Shown piece after piece: positions 30,269 to 41,700 of a stretch of 64,000 bases of DNA. How positions within the stretch are numbered: the first letter of the stretch is position 1; the number at the start of each line of letters is the position of its first letter. Source of the stretch: Eutreptiella sp. 'Long Island Sound 2002'. Its lineage: Eukaryota > Euglenozoa > Euglenophyceae > Eutreptiales > Eutreptiaceae. The notes under the pieces were generated by a model that searched no databases, had not been told where the DNA came from, and worked only from the letters and a program-made list of their open reading frames with translations. A program made the position numbers and the translations under genes. The DNA lies in contig OZ038382.1 of NCBI GenBank assembly GCA_964036045.1, positions 86,661,795-86,725,794 of the forward strand, given 5' to 3'.

Positions 30269-30901
30269 GTGCAAACATGCATACCCAAGAAGGCGTTTGG
30301 CGCCGCCTTACAGTGGACCCAAAATGTTGTCGGTCATCCTGGACCGGATTCCTGGCTCTGGGCCTTCGAGACGATGTTCCACACTTGCGTACATGACACA
30401 GAGTTGACACAGAAAATTGAGAACATGCACAGGACATGCAAGAAGTGTGTCACGAGCAACCGGAACCGACCCAGCGACCGACGCTTACTTAGTGGTTTGC
30501 CACTACCAGCCATGTTCAATGCACTGCTGTATGTGGACTTCATTGACAGGCTCAAGTGTCATAACTACGACTATGCCTTGATGATTGTGGACGCTCTGAG
30601 TGCATTCCGTCAGGTTGTACCATGCAAGAAGACTATCGATGGAGAAGGGGTGCTGAAGCTCATCAGACACCATTGGATTCGTTTCTATGGCCCACCTGTT
30701 AGCATCCACAGTTACCAGGATATTCACTTTAACGGAGACTATGGCTGGTACCGCAATGTATTTGCTGCAATGGGCGTGGAAGTATCTTCCTCACAACCTT
30801 ACCGCCCTCAATCAAACAGACTATGCGAGCGTATGAATGATGAGTACCAGGAGGAGCTCCGTATTCTGAGGCAGAGTATTAAAACCAGCAACCGGGTCTA
30901 G
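30269..30901 (+). pseudogene. Element A integrase catalytic core (damaged)
   Basis: Zinc-binding region with CKKC at 57-60 and upstream His residues (FHTCVHD). Core: YVDFID (first Asp, residue 90), HSYQD (147-151) where SDQD is expected, so the second catalytic Asp has become Tyr, and QSNRLCERMNDE (181-192) with the catalytic Glu (residue 187). A TAG ends the frame at 30899; the second copy downstream reads a Ser codon (TCG) at that position. Confidence 0.8.
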
Positions 30902-31888
30902 TTGAACAACTACGTGGTCATATGTATGAACCACAAGCAGAGAGGAAAATCTGGCTATTCACGAGGAGACGTTTTCCATGGAAGGCCTCCTCTACGGTTG
31001 GACCTACCCTTTCCACATGAAGGCAACGTTGAAGTGCAAGACTGGGTCAAGGAACAAAACAAAGTTGCCCAAGTTGTGCAAGCCCACTTGAGGAAAGGAA
31101 GAGCGAGTCGGTTTGAGCGCGTCAATAGAAGGAGGAATCCTGCAGTTTTCAACGTTGGCGACTACGTGCTTGTCAGCAGAAAGAGGTTCAGGCAATTGGA
31201 GGTACCTAAGGGTACCACGAAGGATGTTATGTGGTACGGTTCCTACCTTGTTACTGGAGTCAGCAGTGGCGGTATTACAGCGCGTTGCAGTCCTACTTTC
31301 GGCGGCGAAGTACCTGTTGCCCTTGAGTTCGTGAAGTGCTTCCCATTTGAGCTGGTGGATGACTATGTCGAAGTCACGATCGAAGAAAGAGACATGGACA
31401 TGCTGAATGCCAACGGGCGAGCAGCGTTGGCGGATGAACAGGACATCGTGGCGAATGACCAGGATATACCATTCTACAATCAGACTGAGATGGAGAGAAT
31501 TGCAGCTTATCACGTCGGACAGATCCTGAGAGGGCAATATAGGCAAGGGTGGCGCATTCTGATGAAGTGGGAAGGCTCGGGCACGAGCGAGAGCACTTGG
31601 GAACCAGTTCGTGCATTCGTGCATGATGATGGAAAGATTAATCATGTTTTTGTGGATTACTGTCTGGCACACGCACCTGGCTTTGACGCAGCGCTAAGGC
31701 AGGCTCCGCGGATCAGCAGCTCATTGAAGAAGAAGTCCAGCGAAGAGAAACCAAACGAAGACACGGCCACAGACAACCAGGAACCAGGAGAGGTCAGTAC
31801 CAAGAAGGTCTCACAGCAGCGCGGAGGCAAACGGCGACGTACAGGAGAGCCTACAGTTGGTGGTATGGCAAAGGTTTGGTTACCTTAA
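30902..31888 (+). CDS. Element A integrase C-terminus with chromodomain
   Basis: About 328 codons. Residues ~80-150 contain the integrase C-terminal pattern (NVGDYVLVSRKRFRQLEVPK, MWYGSYLVTGV). Residues ~200-255 form a chromodomain: YHVGQILRGQYRQGWRILMK followed by WEGSGTSESTWEP. This identifies the element as a chromovirus; chromodomains of this group bind modified histones and steer integration, often into heterochromatin. The tail is rich in Lys and Ser. In the original protein this was joined to the integrase core across the TAG at 30899. Confidence 0.8.
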   Translation: MNNYVVICMNHKQRGKSGYSRGDVFHGRPPLRLDLPFPHEGNVEVQDWVKEQNKVAQVVQAHLRKGRASRFERVNRRRNPAVFNVGDYVLVSRKRFRQLEVPKGTTKDVMWYGSYLVTGVSSGGITARCSPTFGGEVPVALEFVKCFPFELVDDYVEVTIEERDMDMLNANGRAALADEQDIVANDQDIPFYNQTEMERIAAYHVGQILRGQYRQGWRILMKWEGSGTSESTWEPVRAFVHDDGKINHVFVDYCLAHAPGFDAALRQAPRISSSLKKKSSEEKPNEDTATDNQEPGEVSTKKVSQQRGGKRRRTGEPTVGGMAKVWLP

Positions 31889-32161
31889 GTGGGCTCCAAG
31901 AGACTGAGGAGGTGGTAGCACCTTGAAGTTTCTTTTCATGCTTTTATGCTTCCGCTGGCGGACCAAGTTCAAAACTTGCAGACTTCAGTTCATTCTGCAG
32001 AACAATCATTGAAGTTCAGGAAATATCCAGGAAAGCGCAGGTTAAGGCATGGAATGTGTTCCACACCTTATTTGGTCTCTATTATTCCTCGTGGGAATTT
32101 CAGAGGGACTACCGGCTTTCCGCGTTCTGAGTTGCTCGCGTCGCCAGCAACGTCAGCAGGA
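31889..32161 (+). other. Element A 3' internal sequence, left copy
   Basis: Non-coding continuation after the chromodomain stop, matching 49380-49653. It stops abruptly at GTCAGCAGGA. Confidence 0.8.
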
Positions 32162-32744
32162 TAGGGAGGTAGGTAGGTATCTTTGGGAGCTCGGGATGCC
32201 TCTCTTGACAATGCAGGAAGAAGGTCTCACCAAGGGGGACGTCCTGTCCCTCCCACTGCCCTATGTCAGGTGCCTCTTGAGCCGCTCCCGCATGTGCTTG
32301 GGAAGGCATTGTCGCGGCCACCCCGTCCATGTGTCCTGGGTGGGAGGGTGTCCCCACATGTGTCCATGAGTAGGGCCACATGCCCCCTCCTTTGGGCAGC
32401 AGCTCTGGGGCCTGCCCAGCCGTGTGGAGTATCTCTCACCACAAAGGGTATTGCTCCCGCTTGTCTACGGTACGACCGCCTCACCCTTGTGGCTTGAGTT
32501 GCGGGGCCACTCTGCTTGGCAGGCGACCCCCTCCTCGAATCTGCACCGGCTCGCCTGTCACCGGTTGCTTCCATGGCTCCGGGTGACGTTTGCCATGGTC
32601 CCTGATGCAGCCTGGCCGGGCTCAGACCAGTGGCCGTGGAGTACCGCTCCTGCCACTGGCCCGGTGGGTCGCCAGGGTCGCCCCAGTGTGTCCAACCCAT
32701 GGGGTGTTGGTTCTTTCCTGTCCCTCGACCGCCCTACGTGTGTG
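32162..32744. other. Leader between the Ty3 junction and the 65-bp array
   Basis: G/C-rich sequence with no counterpart elsewhere in the window that I could find and no convincing gene. It contains GGTAGGTAGGTA at its left end. Confidence 0.5.
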
Positions 32745-35700
32745 CAGTGTCCTGGGCCACCTGGCTCCTGTTCACTGGTGTGCCCGCTCGGTGTGTTGTT
32801 TTGCGTGTGCGGTGTCCTGGGCCACTTGGCTCCTGTTCACCGGTGTGCCCGCTCGGTGTGTTGTTTTGCGTGTGCGTTGTCCTGGGCCTCCTGGCTCCTG
32901 TTCAGCGGTGTGCCCGCTCGGTGTGTTGTGTTGTGCGTGCGGTGTCCTGGGCCACGTGGCTCCTGTTCACCGGTGTGCCCGGTCGGTGTGTTGTGCTGCG
33001 TGTGCGGTGTCCTGGGCCTCCTGGCTCCTGTTCACCGGTGTGCCCGCTCGGTGTGTTGTGTTGCGTGTGCCGTGTCCTGGGCCACTTGGCTCCTGTTCAC
33101 CGGTGTGCCCGCGCGGTGTGTTGTGTTGCGTGTGCGGTGTCCTGGGCCACCTGGCTCCTGATCACCAGTGTGCCCGCTCGGTGTGTTGTGTTGCGTGTGC
33201 GGTGTCCTGGGCCACTTGGCTCCTGTTCACCGGTGTGCCCGCTCGGTGTGTTGTTTCGCGTGTGCGGTGTCCTGGGCCACCTGGCTCCTGTTCACCAGTG
33301 TGCCCGCTCGGTGTGTTGTGTTGCGTGTGCGGTGTCCTGGGCCACCTGGCTCCTGTTCACCGGTGTGCCCCCGCGGTGTGTTGTGTTGCGTGTGCGGTGT
33401 CCTGGGCCTCCTGGCTCCTGTTCACCGGTGTGCCCGCTCGGTGTGTTGTGTTGCGTGTGCGGTGTCCTGGGCCACCTGGCTCCTGTTCACCGGTGTGCCC
33501 GCGCGGTGTGTTGTGTTGCGTGTGCGGTGTCCTGAGCCACCTGGCTCCTGTTCACCGGTGTGCCCGCTCGGTGTTTTCTGTTGCGTGTGCGGTGTCCTGG
33601 GCCACCTGGCTCCTGTTCACCGGTGTGCCCGCTCGGTGTGTTGTTTCGCGTGTGCGGTGTCCTGGGCCACCTGGCTCCTGTTCACCGGTGTGCCCGCTCG
33701 GTGTGTTGTGTTGCGTCTGCGGTGTCCTGGGCCACTTGGCTCCTGTTCACCGGTGTGCCCGCTCGGTGTGTTGTTTCGCGTGTGCGGTGTCCTGGGCCAC
33801 CTGGCTCCTGTTCACCAGTGTGCCCGCTCGGTGTGTTGTGTTGCGTTTGCGGTGTCCTGGGCCACTTGGCTCCTGTTCACCGGTGTGCCCGCGCGGTGTG
33901 TTGTGTTGCGTGTGCGGTGTCCTGGGCCACCTGGCTCCTGTTCACCGGTGTGCCCGCGCGTTGTGTTGTGTTGTGTGTGCGGTGTCCTGAGCCACCTGGC
34001 TCCTGTTCACCGGTGTGCCCGCTCGGTGTTTTGTGTTGCGTGTGCGGTGTCCTGGGCCACCTGGCTCCTGTTCACCGGTGTGCCCGCGCGGTGTGTTGTG
34101 TTGCGTGTGCGGTGTCCTGGGCCACCTGGCTCCTGTTCACCGGTGCACCCGCTCGGTGTGTTGTGTTGCGTCTGCGGTGTCCTGGGCCACTTGGCTCGTG
34201 TTCACCGGTGTGCCCGCTCGGTGTGTTGTTTCGCGTGTGCGGTGTCCTGGGCCACCTGGCTCCTGTTCACCGGTGTGCCCGCTCGGTGTGTTGTGTTGCG
34301 TGTGCGGTGTTCTGGGCCACCTGGCTTCTGTTCACCGGTGCGTCCGCTCGGTGCGTTGCTCTGCGTGTTCGGTGTCCTGGGCCTCCTGGCTCCTGTTCAC
34401 CGGTGTGCCCGCTCGGTGTGTTGTTTTGCTTGTGCGGTGTCCTGGGCCTCCTGGCTCCTGTTCACCGGTGTGCCCGCTCGGTGTGTTGTGTTGTGCGTGC
34501 GGTGTCCTGGGCCACGTGGCTCCTGTTCACCGATGTGCCCGGGCGGTGTGTTGTGCTGCGTGTGCGGTGTCCTGGGCCTCCTGGCTCCTGTTCACCGGTG
34601 TGCCCGCTCAGTGTGTTGTTTTGCGTGTGCGGTGTCCTGGGCCACTTGGCTCCTGTTCATCGATGTGCCCGCTTGGTGTGTTGTGTTGTGTGTGCGGTGT
34701 CCTGGGCCACTTGGCTCCTGTTCACCGGTGTGCCCGCTCGGTGTGTTGTTTCGCGTGTGCTGTGTCCTAAGCCACCTGGCTCCTGTTCACCGGTATGCCC
34801 GCTCGGTGTGTTGTGTTGTGCGTGCGGTGTCCTGGGCCACGTGGCTCCTGTTCACCGGTGTGCCCGGGCGGTGTGTTGTGCTGCGTGTGCGGTGTCCTGG
34901 GCCTCCTGGCTCCTGTTCACCGGTGTGCCCGCTCAGTGTGTTGTTTTGCGTGTGCGGTGTCCTGGGCCACTTGGCTCCTGTTCACCGATGTGCCCGCTCG
35001 GTGTGTTGTGTTGTGTATGCGGTGTCCTGGGCCACCTGGCTCCTGTTCACCGGTGTGCCCGCTCGGTGTGTTGTGTTGCGTGTGCGGTGTCCTGGGCCTC
35101 CTGGCTCCTGTTCACCGGTGTGCCCGCTCGGTGTGTTGTGTTGCTTGTGCGGTGTTCCCGGCCACTTGGCTCCTGTTCACCGGTGTGCCGGCTCGGTGTG
35201 TTGTGTTGCGTGAGCGGTGTCCTGGGCCTCCTGGCTCCTGTTCACCGGTGTGCCCGCTCGGTGTGTTGTGTTGCTTGTCCGGTGTCCTGGGCGCCTTGGC
35301 TCCTGTTCACCGGTGTGCCCGCGCGGTGTGTTGTGTTGCGTGTGCGGTGTCCTGAGCCACCTGGCTCCTGTCCACCGGTGTGCCCGCTCGGTGTCTTGTT
35401 TTGCGTGTGCGGTGTCCTGGGCCACTTGGCTCCTGTTCACCGGTGTGCCCGCTCGGTGTGTTGTTTTGCGTGTGCGTTGTCCTGGGCCTCCTGGCTCCTG
35501 TTCAGCGGTGTGCCCGCTCGGTGTGTTGTGTTGTGCGTGCGGTGTCCTGGGCCACGTGGCTCCTGTTCACCGGTGTGCCCGGTGGGTGTGTTGTGCTGCG
35601 TGTGCGGTGTCCTGGGCCTCCTGGCTCCTGTTCACCAGTGTGCCCGCTCGGTGTGTTGTGTTGCGTGTGCGGTGTCCTGGGCCACTTGGCTCCTGTTCAC

Positions 35701-38700
35701 TGGTGTGCCCGCGCGGTGTGTTCTGTTGCGTGTGCGGTGTCCTGGGCCACTTGGCTCCTGTTCACCAGTGTGCCCGCTCGGTGTGTTGTGTTGTGTGTGC
35801 GGTGTCCTGGGCCACCTGGCTCCTGATCACAAGTGTGCCCGCTCGGTGTGTTGTGTTGCGTGTGCGGTGTCCTGGGCCACTTGGCTCCTGTTCACCGGTG
35901 TGCCCGCTCAGTGTGTTGTTTCGCGTGTGCGGTGTCCTGGGCCACCTGGCTCCTGTTCACCAGTGTGCCCGCTCGGTGCGTTGTGTTGCGTGTGCGGTGT
36001 CCCGGGCCACTTGGCTCCTGTTCACCGGTGTGCCCGCGCGGTGTGTTGTGTTGCGTGTGCGGTGTCCTGGGCCTCCTGGCTCCTGTTCACCGGTGTGCCC
36101 GCTCGGTGTGTTGTGTTGCGTGTGCGGTGTCCTGGGCTCCTGGGCCTCCTAGCTCCTGTTCACCGGTGTGCCCGCTCGCTGTGTTGTGTTGTGCGTGCGG
36201 TGACCTGGGCCACGTGGCTCCTGTTCACCGGTGTGCCCGGGCGGTGTGTTGTGCTGCGTGTGCGGTGTCCTGGGCCTCCTGGCTCCTGTTCACCGGTGTG
36301 CCCGCTCAGTGTGTTGTTTTGCGTGTGCGGTGTCCTGGGCCACTTGGCGCCTGTTCACCGGTGTGCCCGCTCGGTGTGTTGTGTTGTGTGTGCGGTGTCC
36401 TGGGCCACTTGGCTCCTGTTCACCGGTGTGCCCGCTCGGTGTGTTGTTTCGCGTGTGCCTGCTCCTGGGCCACCTGGCTCCTGTTCACCGGTGTGCCCGC
36501 TCGGTGTGTTGTGTTGCGTATGCGGTGTCCTGGGCCACTTGGCTCCTGTTCACCAGTGTGCCCGCTCGGTGTGTTGTGTTGCGTGTGCGGTGTCCTGGGC
36601 CTCCTGGCTCCTGTTCACCCGTGTGCCCGCTCGGTGTGTTGTGTTGCTTGTGCGGTGTCCTGGGCCACTTGGCTCCTGTTCACCGGTGTGCCCGCTCGGT
36701 GTGTTGTGTTGCGTGTGCGGTGTTCTGGGCCACCTGGCTTCTGTTCACCGGTGCGCCCGCTCGGTGCGTTGCTCTGCGTGTTCGGTGTCCTGGGCCTCCT
36801 GGCTCCTGTTCACCGGTGTGCCCGCTCGGTGTGTTGTTTTGCTTGTGCGGTGTCCTGGGCCTCCTGGCTCCTGTTCACCGGTGTGCCCGCTCGGTGTGTT
36901 GTGTTGTGCGTGCGGTGTCCTGGGCCACGTGGCTCCTGTTCACCGGTGTGCCCGGGCGGTGTGTTGTGCTGCGTGTGCGGTGTCCTGGGCCTCCTGGCTC
37001 CTGTTCACCGGTGTGCCCGCTCAGTGTGTTGTTTTGCGTGTGCGGTGTCCTGGGCCACTTGGCTCCTGTTCACCGATGTGCCCGCTCGGTGTGTTGTGTT
37101 GTGTGTGCGGTGTCCTGGGCCACTTGGCTCCTGTTCACCGGTGTGCCCGCTCGGTGTGTTGTTTCGCGTGTGCGGTGTCCTGGGCCACCTGGCTCCTGTT
37201 CACCGGTGTGCCCGCTCGGTGTGTTGTGCTGTGCGTGCGGTGTCCTGGGCCACGTGGCTCCTGTTCACCGATGTGCCCGGGCGGTGTGTTGTGCTGCGTG
37301 TGCGGTGTCCTGGGCCTCCTGGCTCCTGTTCACCGGTGTGCCCGCTCAGTGTGTTGTTTTGCGTGTGCGGTGTCCTGGGCCACTTGGCTCCTGTTCACCG
37401 ATGTGCCCGCTCGGTGTGTTGTGTTGTGTATGCGGTGTCCTGGGCCACTTGGCTCCTGTTCACCGGTGTGCCCGCTCGGTGTGTTGTGTTGCGTGTGCGG
37501 TGTCCTGGGCCTCCTGGCTCCTGTTCACCGGTGTGCCCGCTCGGTGTGTTGTGTTGCTTGTGCGGTGTTCCCGGCCACTTGGCTCCTGTTCACCGGTGTG
37601 CCGGCTCGGTGTGTTGTGTTGCGTGAGCGGTGTCCTGGGCCTCCTGGCTCCTGTTCACCGGTGTGCCCGCTCGGTGTGTTGTGTTGCTTGTCCGGTGTCC
37701 TGGGCCACGTGGCTCCTGTTCACCGGTGTGCCCGGTGGATGTGTTGTGTTGCGTGTGCGGTGTCCTGAGCCACCTGGCTCCTGTTCACCGGTGTGCCCGC
37801 TCGGTGTCTTGTTTTGCGTGTGCGGTGTCCTGGGCCACTTGGCTCCGGTTCACCGGTGTGCCCGCGCGGTGTGTTGTGTTGCGTGTGCGGTGTCCTGGGC
37901 CACTTGGCTCCTGTTCACCAGTGTGCCCGCTCGGTGTGTTGTGTTGTGTGTGCGGTGTCCTGGGCCACCTGGCTCCTGATCACAAGTGTGCCCGCTCGGT
38001 GTGTTGTGTTGCGTGTGCGGTGTCCTGGGCGGCTTGGCTCCTGTTCACCGGTGTGCCCGCTCAGTGTGTTGTTTCGCGTGTGCGGTGTCCTGGGCCACCT
38101 GGCTCCTGTTCACCAGTGTGCCCGCTCGGTGCGTTGTGTTGCGTGTGCGGTGTCCCGGGCCACTTGGCTCCTGTTCACCGGTGTGCCCGCGCGGTGTGTT
38201 GTGTTGCGTGTGCGGTGTCCTGGGCCTCCTGGCTCCTGTTCACCGGTGTGCCCGCTCGGTGTGTTGTGTTGCGTGTGCGGTGTCCTGGGCCACCTGGCTC
38301 CTGTTCACCGGTGTGCCCGCGCGGTGTGTTGTGTTGTGCGTGCGGTGACCTGGGCCACGTGGCTCCTGTTCACCGGTGTGCCCGGGCGGTGTGTTGTGCT
38401 GCGTGTGTGGTGTCCTGGGCCACCTGGCTCCTGTTCACCGGTGTGCCCGCTCAGTGTGTTGTTTCGCGTGTGCGGTGTCCAGGGCCACCTGGCTCCTGTT
38501 CACCAGTGTGCCCGCTCGGTGCGTTGTGTTGCGTGTGCGGTGTCCTGGGTCACTTGGCTCCTGTTCACCGGTGTGCCCGCGCGGTGTGTTGTGTTGTGTG
38601 TGCGGTGTCCTGGGCCTCCTGGCTCCTGTTCACCGGTGTGCCCGCTCGGTGTTTTGTGTTGCGTGTGCGGTGTCCTGGGCCACCTGGCTCCTGTTCACCG

Positions 38701-41700
38701 GTGTGCCCGCTCGGTGTGTTGTTTCGCGTGTGCGGTGTCCTGGGCCACCTGGCTCCTGTTCACCGGTGTGCCCGCTCGGTGTGTTGTGTTGCGTCTGCGG
38801 TGTCCTGGGCCACTTGACTCGTGTTCACCGGTGTGCCCGCTCGGTGTGTTGTTTCGCGTGTGCGGTGTCCTGGGCCACCTGGCTCCTGTTCATCGGTGTG
38901 CCCGCTCGGTGTGTTGCGTTGCGTGTGCGGTGTCCTGGGCCTCCTAGCTCCTGTTCACCGGTGTGCCCGCTCGCTGTGTTGTGTTGTCGGTGCGGTGACC
39001 TGGGCCACGTGGCTCCTGTTCACCGGTGTGCCCGGGCGGTGTGTTGTGCTGCGTGTGCGGTGTCCTGGGCCTCCTGGCTCCTGTTCACCGGTGTGCCCGC
39101 TCAGTGTGTTGTTTTGCGTGTGCGGTGTCCTGGGCCACTTGGCTCCTGTTCACCGGTGTGCCCGCTCGGTGTGTTGTGTTGTGTGTGCGGTGTCCTGGGC
39201 CACTTGGCTCCTGTTCACCGGTGTGCCCGCTCGGTGTGTTGTTTCGCGTGTGCCTGCTCCTGGGCCACCTGGCTCCTGTTCACCGGTGTGCCCGCTCAGT
39301 GTGTTGTGTTGCGTATGCGGTGTCCTGGGCCACTTGGCTCCTGTTCACCGGTGTGCCCGCTCGGTGTGTTGTGTTGCGTGTGCGGTGTCCTGGGCCTCCT
39401 GGCTCCTGTTCACCGGTGTGCCCGCTCGGTGTGTTGTGTTGCTTGTGCGGTGTCCTGGGCCACTTGGCTCCTGTTCACCGGTGTGCCCGCTCGGTGTGTT
39501 GTGTTGCGTGAGCGGTGTCCTGGGCCTCCTGGCTCCTGTTCACCGGTGTGCCCGCTCGGTGTGTTGTGTTGCTTGTCCGGTGTCCTGGGCGACTTGGCTC
39601 CTGTTCACCGGTGTGCCCGCGCGGTGTGTTGTGTTGCGTGTGCGGTGTCCTGAGCCACCTGGCTCCTGTTCACCGGTGTGCCCGCTCGGTGTGTTGTGTT
39701 GCTTGTGCGGTGTCCTGGGCCACCTGGCTCCTGTTCACCGGTGTGCCTGCTCGGTGTGTTGTTTCGCGTGTGCGGTGTCCTGGGCCACCTGGCTGCTGTT
39801 CACCGGTGTGCCCGCTCGGTGTGTTGTGTTGTGTCTGCGGTGTCCTGGGCCACTTGGCTCGTGTTCACCGGTGTGCCCACTCGGTGTGTTGTTTCGCGTG
39901 TGCGGTGTCCTGGGCCACCTGGCTCCTGTTCAAAGGTGTGCCCGCTCGGTGTGTTGTGTTGCGTGTGCGGTGTCCTGGGCCACCTGGCTCCTGTTCACCG
40001 GTGCGCCCGCTCGGTGCGTTGCTCTGCGTGTTCGATGTCCTGGGCCTCCTGGCTCCTGTTGACCGGTGTGCCCGCTCGGTGTGTTGTTTTGCGTGTGCGG
40101 TGTCCTGGGCCTCCTGGCTCCTGTTCACCGGTGTGTCCGGGCGGTGTGTTGTTTTGCGTGTGCGGTGTCCTGGGCCACATGGCTCCTGTTCACCGGTGTG
40201 CCCGCTCGGTGTGTTGTGTTGCGTGTGCGGTGTCCTGGGCCTCCTAGCTCCTGTTCACCGGTGTGCCCGCGCGCCGTGTTGTGTTGCGTGTGCGGTGTCC
40301 TGAGCCACCTGGCTCCTGTTCACCGGTGTGCCCGCTCGGTGTGTTGTGTTGCTTGTGCGGTGTCCTGGGCCACCTGGCTCCTGTTCACCGGTGTGCCTGC
40401 TCGGTGTGTTGTTTCGCGTGTGCGGTGTCCTGGGCCACCTGGCTGCTGTTCACCGGTGTGCCCGCTCGGTGTGTTGTGTTGTGTCTGCGGTGTCCTGGGC
40501 CACTTGGCTCGTGTTCACCGGTGTGCCCACTCGGTGTGTTGTTTCGCGTGTGCGGTGTCCTGGGCCACCTGGCTCCTGTTCAAAGGTGTGCCCGCTCGGT
40601 GTGTTGTGTTGCGTGTGCGGTGTCCTGGGCCACCTGGCTCCTGTTCACCGGTGCGCCCGCTCGGTGCGTTGCTCTGCGTGTTCGATGTCCTGGGCCTCCT
40701 GGCTCCTGTTGACCGGTGTGCCCGCTCGGTGTGTTGTTTTGCGTGTGCGGTGTCCTGGGCCTCCTGGCTCCTGTTCACCGGTGTGTCCGGGCGGTGTGTT
40801 GTTTTGCGTGTGCGGTGTCCTGGGCCACATGGCTCCTGTTCACCGGTGTGCCCGCTCGGTGTGTTGTTTTGCGTGTGCGGTGTCCTGGGCCTCCTAGCTC
40901 CTGTTCACCGGTGTGCCCGCTCGCTGTGTTGTGTTGTCGGTGCGGTGACCTGGGCCACGTGGCTCCTGTTCACCGGTGTGCCCGGGCGGTGTGTTGTGCT
41001 GCGTGTGCGGTGTCCTGGGCCTCCTGGCTCCTGTTCACCGGTGTGCCCGCTCAGTGTGTTGTTTTGCGTGTGCGGTGTCCTGGGCCACTTGGCTCCTGTT
41101 CACCGGTGTGCCCGCTCGGTGTGTTGTGTTGTGTGTGCGGTGTCCTGGGCCACTTGGCTCCTGTTCACCGGTGTGCCCGCTCGGTGTGTTGTTTCGCGTG
41201 TGCCTGCTCCTGGGCCACCTGGCTCCTGTTCACCGGTGTGCCCGCTCAGTGTGTTGTGTTGCGTATGCGGTGTCCTGGGCCACTTGGCTCCTGTTCACCG
41301 GTGTGCCCGCTCGGTGTGTTGTGTTGCGTGTGCGGTGTCCTGGGCCTCCTGGCTCCTGTTCACCGGTGTGCCCGCTCGGTGTGTTGTGTTGCTTGTGCGG
41401 TGTCCTGGGCCACTTGGCTCCTGTTCACCGGTGTGCCCGCTCGGTGTGTTGTGTTGCGTGAGCGGTGTCCTGGGCCTCCTGGCTCCTGTTCACCGGTGTG
41501 CCCGCTCGGTGTGTTGTGTTGCTTGTCCGGTGTCCTGGGCGACTTGGCTCCTGTTCACCGGTGTGCCCGCGCGGTGTGTTGTGTTGCGTGTGCGGTGTCC
41601 TGAGCCACCTGGCTCCTGTTCACCGGTGTGCCCGCTCGGTGTGTTGTGTTGCTTGTGCGGTGTCCTGGGCCACCTGGCTCCTGTTCACCGGTGTGCCTGC

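Larger units (their letters stand above)
30582..32161 (+). repeat. 1.58-kb direct duplication, left copy
   Basis: From GATTGTGGACGCTCTGAGTG to GTCAGCAGGA; matches 48074-49653 with roughly 3-5 percent differences by eye and no large indels. The two copies flank the satellite block exactly. Confidence 0.88.

Noticed and set aside
33560-37768. A 1,402-codon open frame (and many other 300-800 codon frames) with Cys-rich 65-residue repeats
   Set aside because: All three plus frames and parts of the minus strand are open through the same DNA; the 65-bp unit simply lacks stops. There is no start context or domain, and the satellite shows array-type homogenisation rather than codon-level constraint.
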